64,000 bases of DNA from Ophiodon elongatus (lineage: Eukaryota; Chordata; Actinopteri; Perciformes; Hexagrammidae), in contig JACSYO010001315.1 in the NCBI GenBank assembly GCA_016806645.1, forward strand, positions 1,649,501-1,713,500. The letters are read 5' to 3'. The notes beneath the pieces are model-generated. The model searched no databases. It saw only the letters and a list, made by a program, of their open reading frames with translations, and was not told where the DNA came from. The stretch's first letter is position 1; each line of letters opens with the position of its first letter. A program made the translations under genes and the position numbers. Shown here one piece after another: positions 61,003 to 64,000 of the stretch.

Positions 61003-64000
61003 GTAAGAGAAATGAGGCGTGGTTGGACGATGTGTATCTGTCTGGCTAGATTGGATTCTGTCTTTGTATATTTGTCTGTCTGATTTTCGATTTGTCCCTC
61101 TGCCTCTGTGTATATTATTCATACATCACTGGCCACCTATATGTTTGACCTTCTTCCACTGTATTCCGCTCTGTGTCGTGAACCCAGCCTCTGTCAGCCT
61201 GACTCCACTATTCTTTAAGATTGTATTCCAGTGTGGTCTGTCATCCATCTTACCACATATTCATTCAACTCAACATCTCCCGGTGATATCAGTCTGTTTC
61301 CCTGGGCTACATCTCATCCACATTATCCAGTGGCCTTGGTAGAGATGTGGATTTGTTTTTTTTTTACTGTACATGAGAAATGACTTACATGTCCACTGGG
61401 CTGTGTTGCTGAGAGGCAGAGAAAGGCCCGAGGCATCATCCCATTGGAAGGCTTTTAAGCAGGCACAGTATACCCAATGGCATTCCTCTGTTGGATTTCC
61501 CTTGCAAAGGTAGCCAAGGAGCACAGAGCAAAGACCGCTCATGTATAGCACACGGCATACAATAGCACAGCGAGAGAGGTTTTTTTTTGTGAGAGCAGCA
61601 CTGGGAAGATATCTCATGAATCTGCAAACATGAGGGCGAAGGCATATACTCTCTTTTTTTGCGCTAAGGAACTGAAGTGCTTCACATGACTCATCGGGTG
61701 TTTTATTAATTAATAGGCTATCTTACAAACAGTTTTGGCCTGTGACATCATCAGCATAATATTTCGGTGCTGAATGGGCTCACACATCTGCTATCTATCA
61801 GCAATCTCTCACCAGAAATTCTTACCTGCACCTGATGATGGTTTGAAAGTTAATCTAAAAGCTTGAATTTGCACTTTTTTGGAGTGACTTTACTCCTAAA
61901 TGTCAGTGGATCTTCTGGGTATAGGAGTGTGAGAAAACATTTTCAAAACAAACTTATTTTTTTTCTTTTAGATGTATTTTCATCGGCATGACAGCCTTCT
62001 TGTTTAATGCTCTCACAAATAATTACAATGTCATGATTAAAGGGGATTTCTTTTATTAAAATAAATGTTGGGGAATTCAAATTTTGATGTGGTGTCAAAC
62101 TTAATGTTTAAACGTAACGTGTACAGGAATGCATAATTGTATCTTAAGTCTACCTAATAGCTGATCAAGACCAAACAAACCTTTACACCAAAAATGAATT
62201 AACATCGCATTTCCGTGAAATCCACTTAACTCCAATTTCGGTTATTTAGCATTGAAAATGCATTGAACAATCTCTTTAAGCAATATAAACTTCTCAAAAA
62301 TCCTACTGAATTATCAGAAAAAGCTGAAAACGGGCCTGTTTTTCTTGACATTTTGGAGATACATGGCTTTCATAGGCCAGCGTGAATGGACTAGTCCATG
62401 GGGCTGAACTTCTGTTTCACATAACTTTATGCCTGACACCCCCTTCCAGATTTGTCTTGCCTGAACCAGATTATCTGAAGCAATCAGTAAACAGTTACTT
62501 AAAACATACCAGAATCCAGGGTGGCAATACATTTTAAGATGTTAGCAGAATGTTATCTCACAGCAGGTGTTATAGCTGTAGCCTTGACCAAAACAGTATT
62601 GATTACATTTTTTAGCTGCATGAGGAGAGCCAGAATAAGTCACAAGATGATGCAACAGGGTGTGAAGTATCATTACTTCTCTAAAAAAAAAACTAAAAAG
62701 CGGGAATAAATTTAATAAGGTAACATTTATTGCAGGGCTGTCATTTTGCTTTGCATTTGATTAAACATGCGCTTGTGTTTTACAGTATGTCATATAGGGA
62801 AATGTCTGGTGCAGTGTTCATAACCAGGGATGATTATGTATTAGCTGTCCAACACGTCAAAGTCAGCAGCCAGTACAAGGTTGTAATGACGATTACATCA
62901 GTCCTGCTGTTGCTGCTGGAGTGTGGCTCATAGGCTGTTCCTGTTGTCATCATTTCATACCGACAGCCCTGCAAAGAGCAGTCCAAGTTCACTCAGCGCC
63001 TCATTATTATTAATATTTTACCCATATGAGGAGTTCCCTCATTTTCAGCAAATTAATATGGGAAAGATGTGTGTACTAAAACCAATGCATTTTTTAAAAG
63101 CCTTTTTTCAGTTTTACTCTTGAAGTTTAAAACCAAAAACATTTACATAAATTATTGGGCTAAAAAAAAGAAGTTTTGTCTGTTTGGGGACTTGGGGTTA
63201 CTGAAATATGCAGACCTATTTGTACAAAGCAGATTCAGCAGATGCACACTGGACTTAATGCTGAAGGCTTGAATTTGCTATTCTTTGTGACATTAACACA
63301 AGACATATTGGGAGGATAAATGTATCCTTGTTTTCTCTGTCTATCATTTGATTGTATTTTCTGTATCTTGTCCACAAGGGAAGACAGCATACAGAAAGAA
63401 ATAGTTCATTTGAAAGCAATTTCTTTTCCACACCTGTCCTCACAGCAGAAATACCGAACCTGACATTATTCCTAATATTAAGCAAAGACAGCTATTATTA
63501 GTAGCTGGATTCGTCGATTTTTCCTTCCATATAGAGCCTGGAGTTAATCTGGTGACCATGTAAGCTATAATGACTAATTTGCTTTGACAATACCAAAAGG
63601 TTTCAGGGAATCTGTCTCTGTTATTTTATTTGTAATTGATCACCGCCACATGTTTTATGTAAAAGTCTGCAGAGTGCTTCACATTGACCTATTTAAAACA
63701 TAGATATCCTCAAGCTGCGTAAATGTCAGGAGCAAAGCTGTGCAACATCCACAGTAATCTACCAACCAGCACCAAGGTTCAGCACCATGGATAGCGCCTC
63801 ACATATTCTCTGCTCAAGGCTCACGGTGCAGGATTCTTTGAAAGCACTCCTACATACGATACATAAAATACATGTATTTGTTATTTGTACATGTTCATGT
63901 TGTATACCACATCCCTCTTAAAATGTAGTTCTATGCAGGTTCCACTCCACAGCAGCCAGCGGCAAGTCTGTATTTTTGTGAAGCGCAGCCTTGACCTTTC
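61003..64000 (+). other. start of fibcd1 intron 3 (continues beyond window)
   Basis: A GTAAGA donor opens the intron. I looked in the translated frames for the next expected exon, with fibrinogen-domain words such as YCDM and GGWTVFQ, and found none before 64000. The sequence is AT-rich, without a recognisable repeat or gene; the frames of 60-115 codons show no domain. Confidence 0.75.

Noticed and set aside
61003..64000. A fibrinogen-domain exon in the last 3 kb
   Set aside because: None of the expected conserved words (YCDM, GGWTVFQ and similar) appears in any frame, so the next exon must lie further downstream.

Overview
The window looks like ordinary genomic DNA from a teleost fish, probably a spiny-rayed (acanthomorph) species. 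It is AT-rich and intron- and repeat-dominated, with many long (CA)n/(TG)n and (TA)n microsatellites and degenerate copies of fish transposon families: a tRNA-derived SINE, an L2/Maui-type LINE 3' end, a LINE reverse-transcriptase remnant, hAT-like and PIF/Harbinger-like elements. No prokaryotic gene organisation, CRISPR array, rRNA gene, tRNA gene or operon is present.

One protein-coding gene is recognisable: the 5' half of a fish FIBCD1 (fibrinogen C domain containing 1) orthologue on the + strand. FIBCD1 is a type II membrane protein that binds acetylated compounds such as chitin. Three coding exons join in frame with good splice sites: 21629-21700 (start codon and 24 cytoplasmic residues), 53044-53523 (end of the cytoplasmic tail, transmembrane helix, membrane-proximal ectodomain and coiled coil) and 60843-61002 (end of the coiled coil and the basic linker before the fibrinogen-like domain). 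They encode about 237 residues; the ligand-binding fibrinogen-related domain is not in the window and should lie 3' of 64000. The introns are about 31.3 kb, 7.3 kb and more than 3 kb.

Layout: 1-20.7 kb is upstream, gene-free DNA with most of the recognisable transposon remnants. 20.78-21.63 kb is a CpG-rich promoter and leader candidate. 21.7-53.04 kb is intron 1, with simple repeats, LINE tails, an intact-ended L2-type insertion with a 13-bp target-site duplication, a structured repeat carrying a chance 187-codon ORF, and several unexplained low-repeat blocks that could be regulatory. 53.5-60.8 kb is intron 2, which holds a near-perfect 30-bp hairpin resembling a microRNA precursor and ends in a (TG)9T4 splice acceptor. 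61.0-64.0 kb is the start of intron 3.

I found no novel multi-gene system. The points most worth following are the intron 2 hairpin, the UG-repeat splice acceptor of exon 3, the paired hairpins in intron 1, and a short upstream ORF that overlaps the FIBCD1 start codon. Repeat family names rest on recalled consensus patterns, not on a database search.
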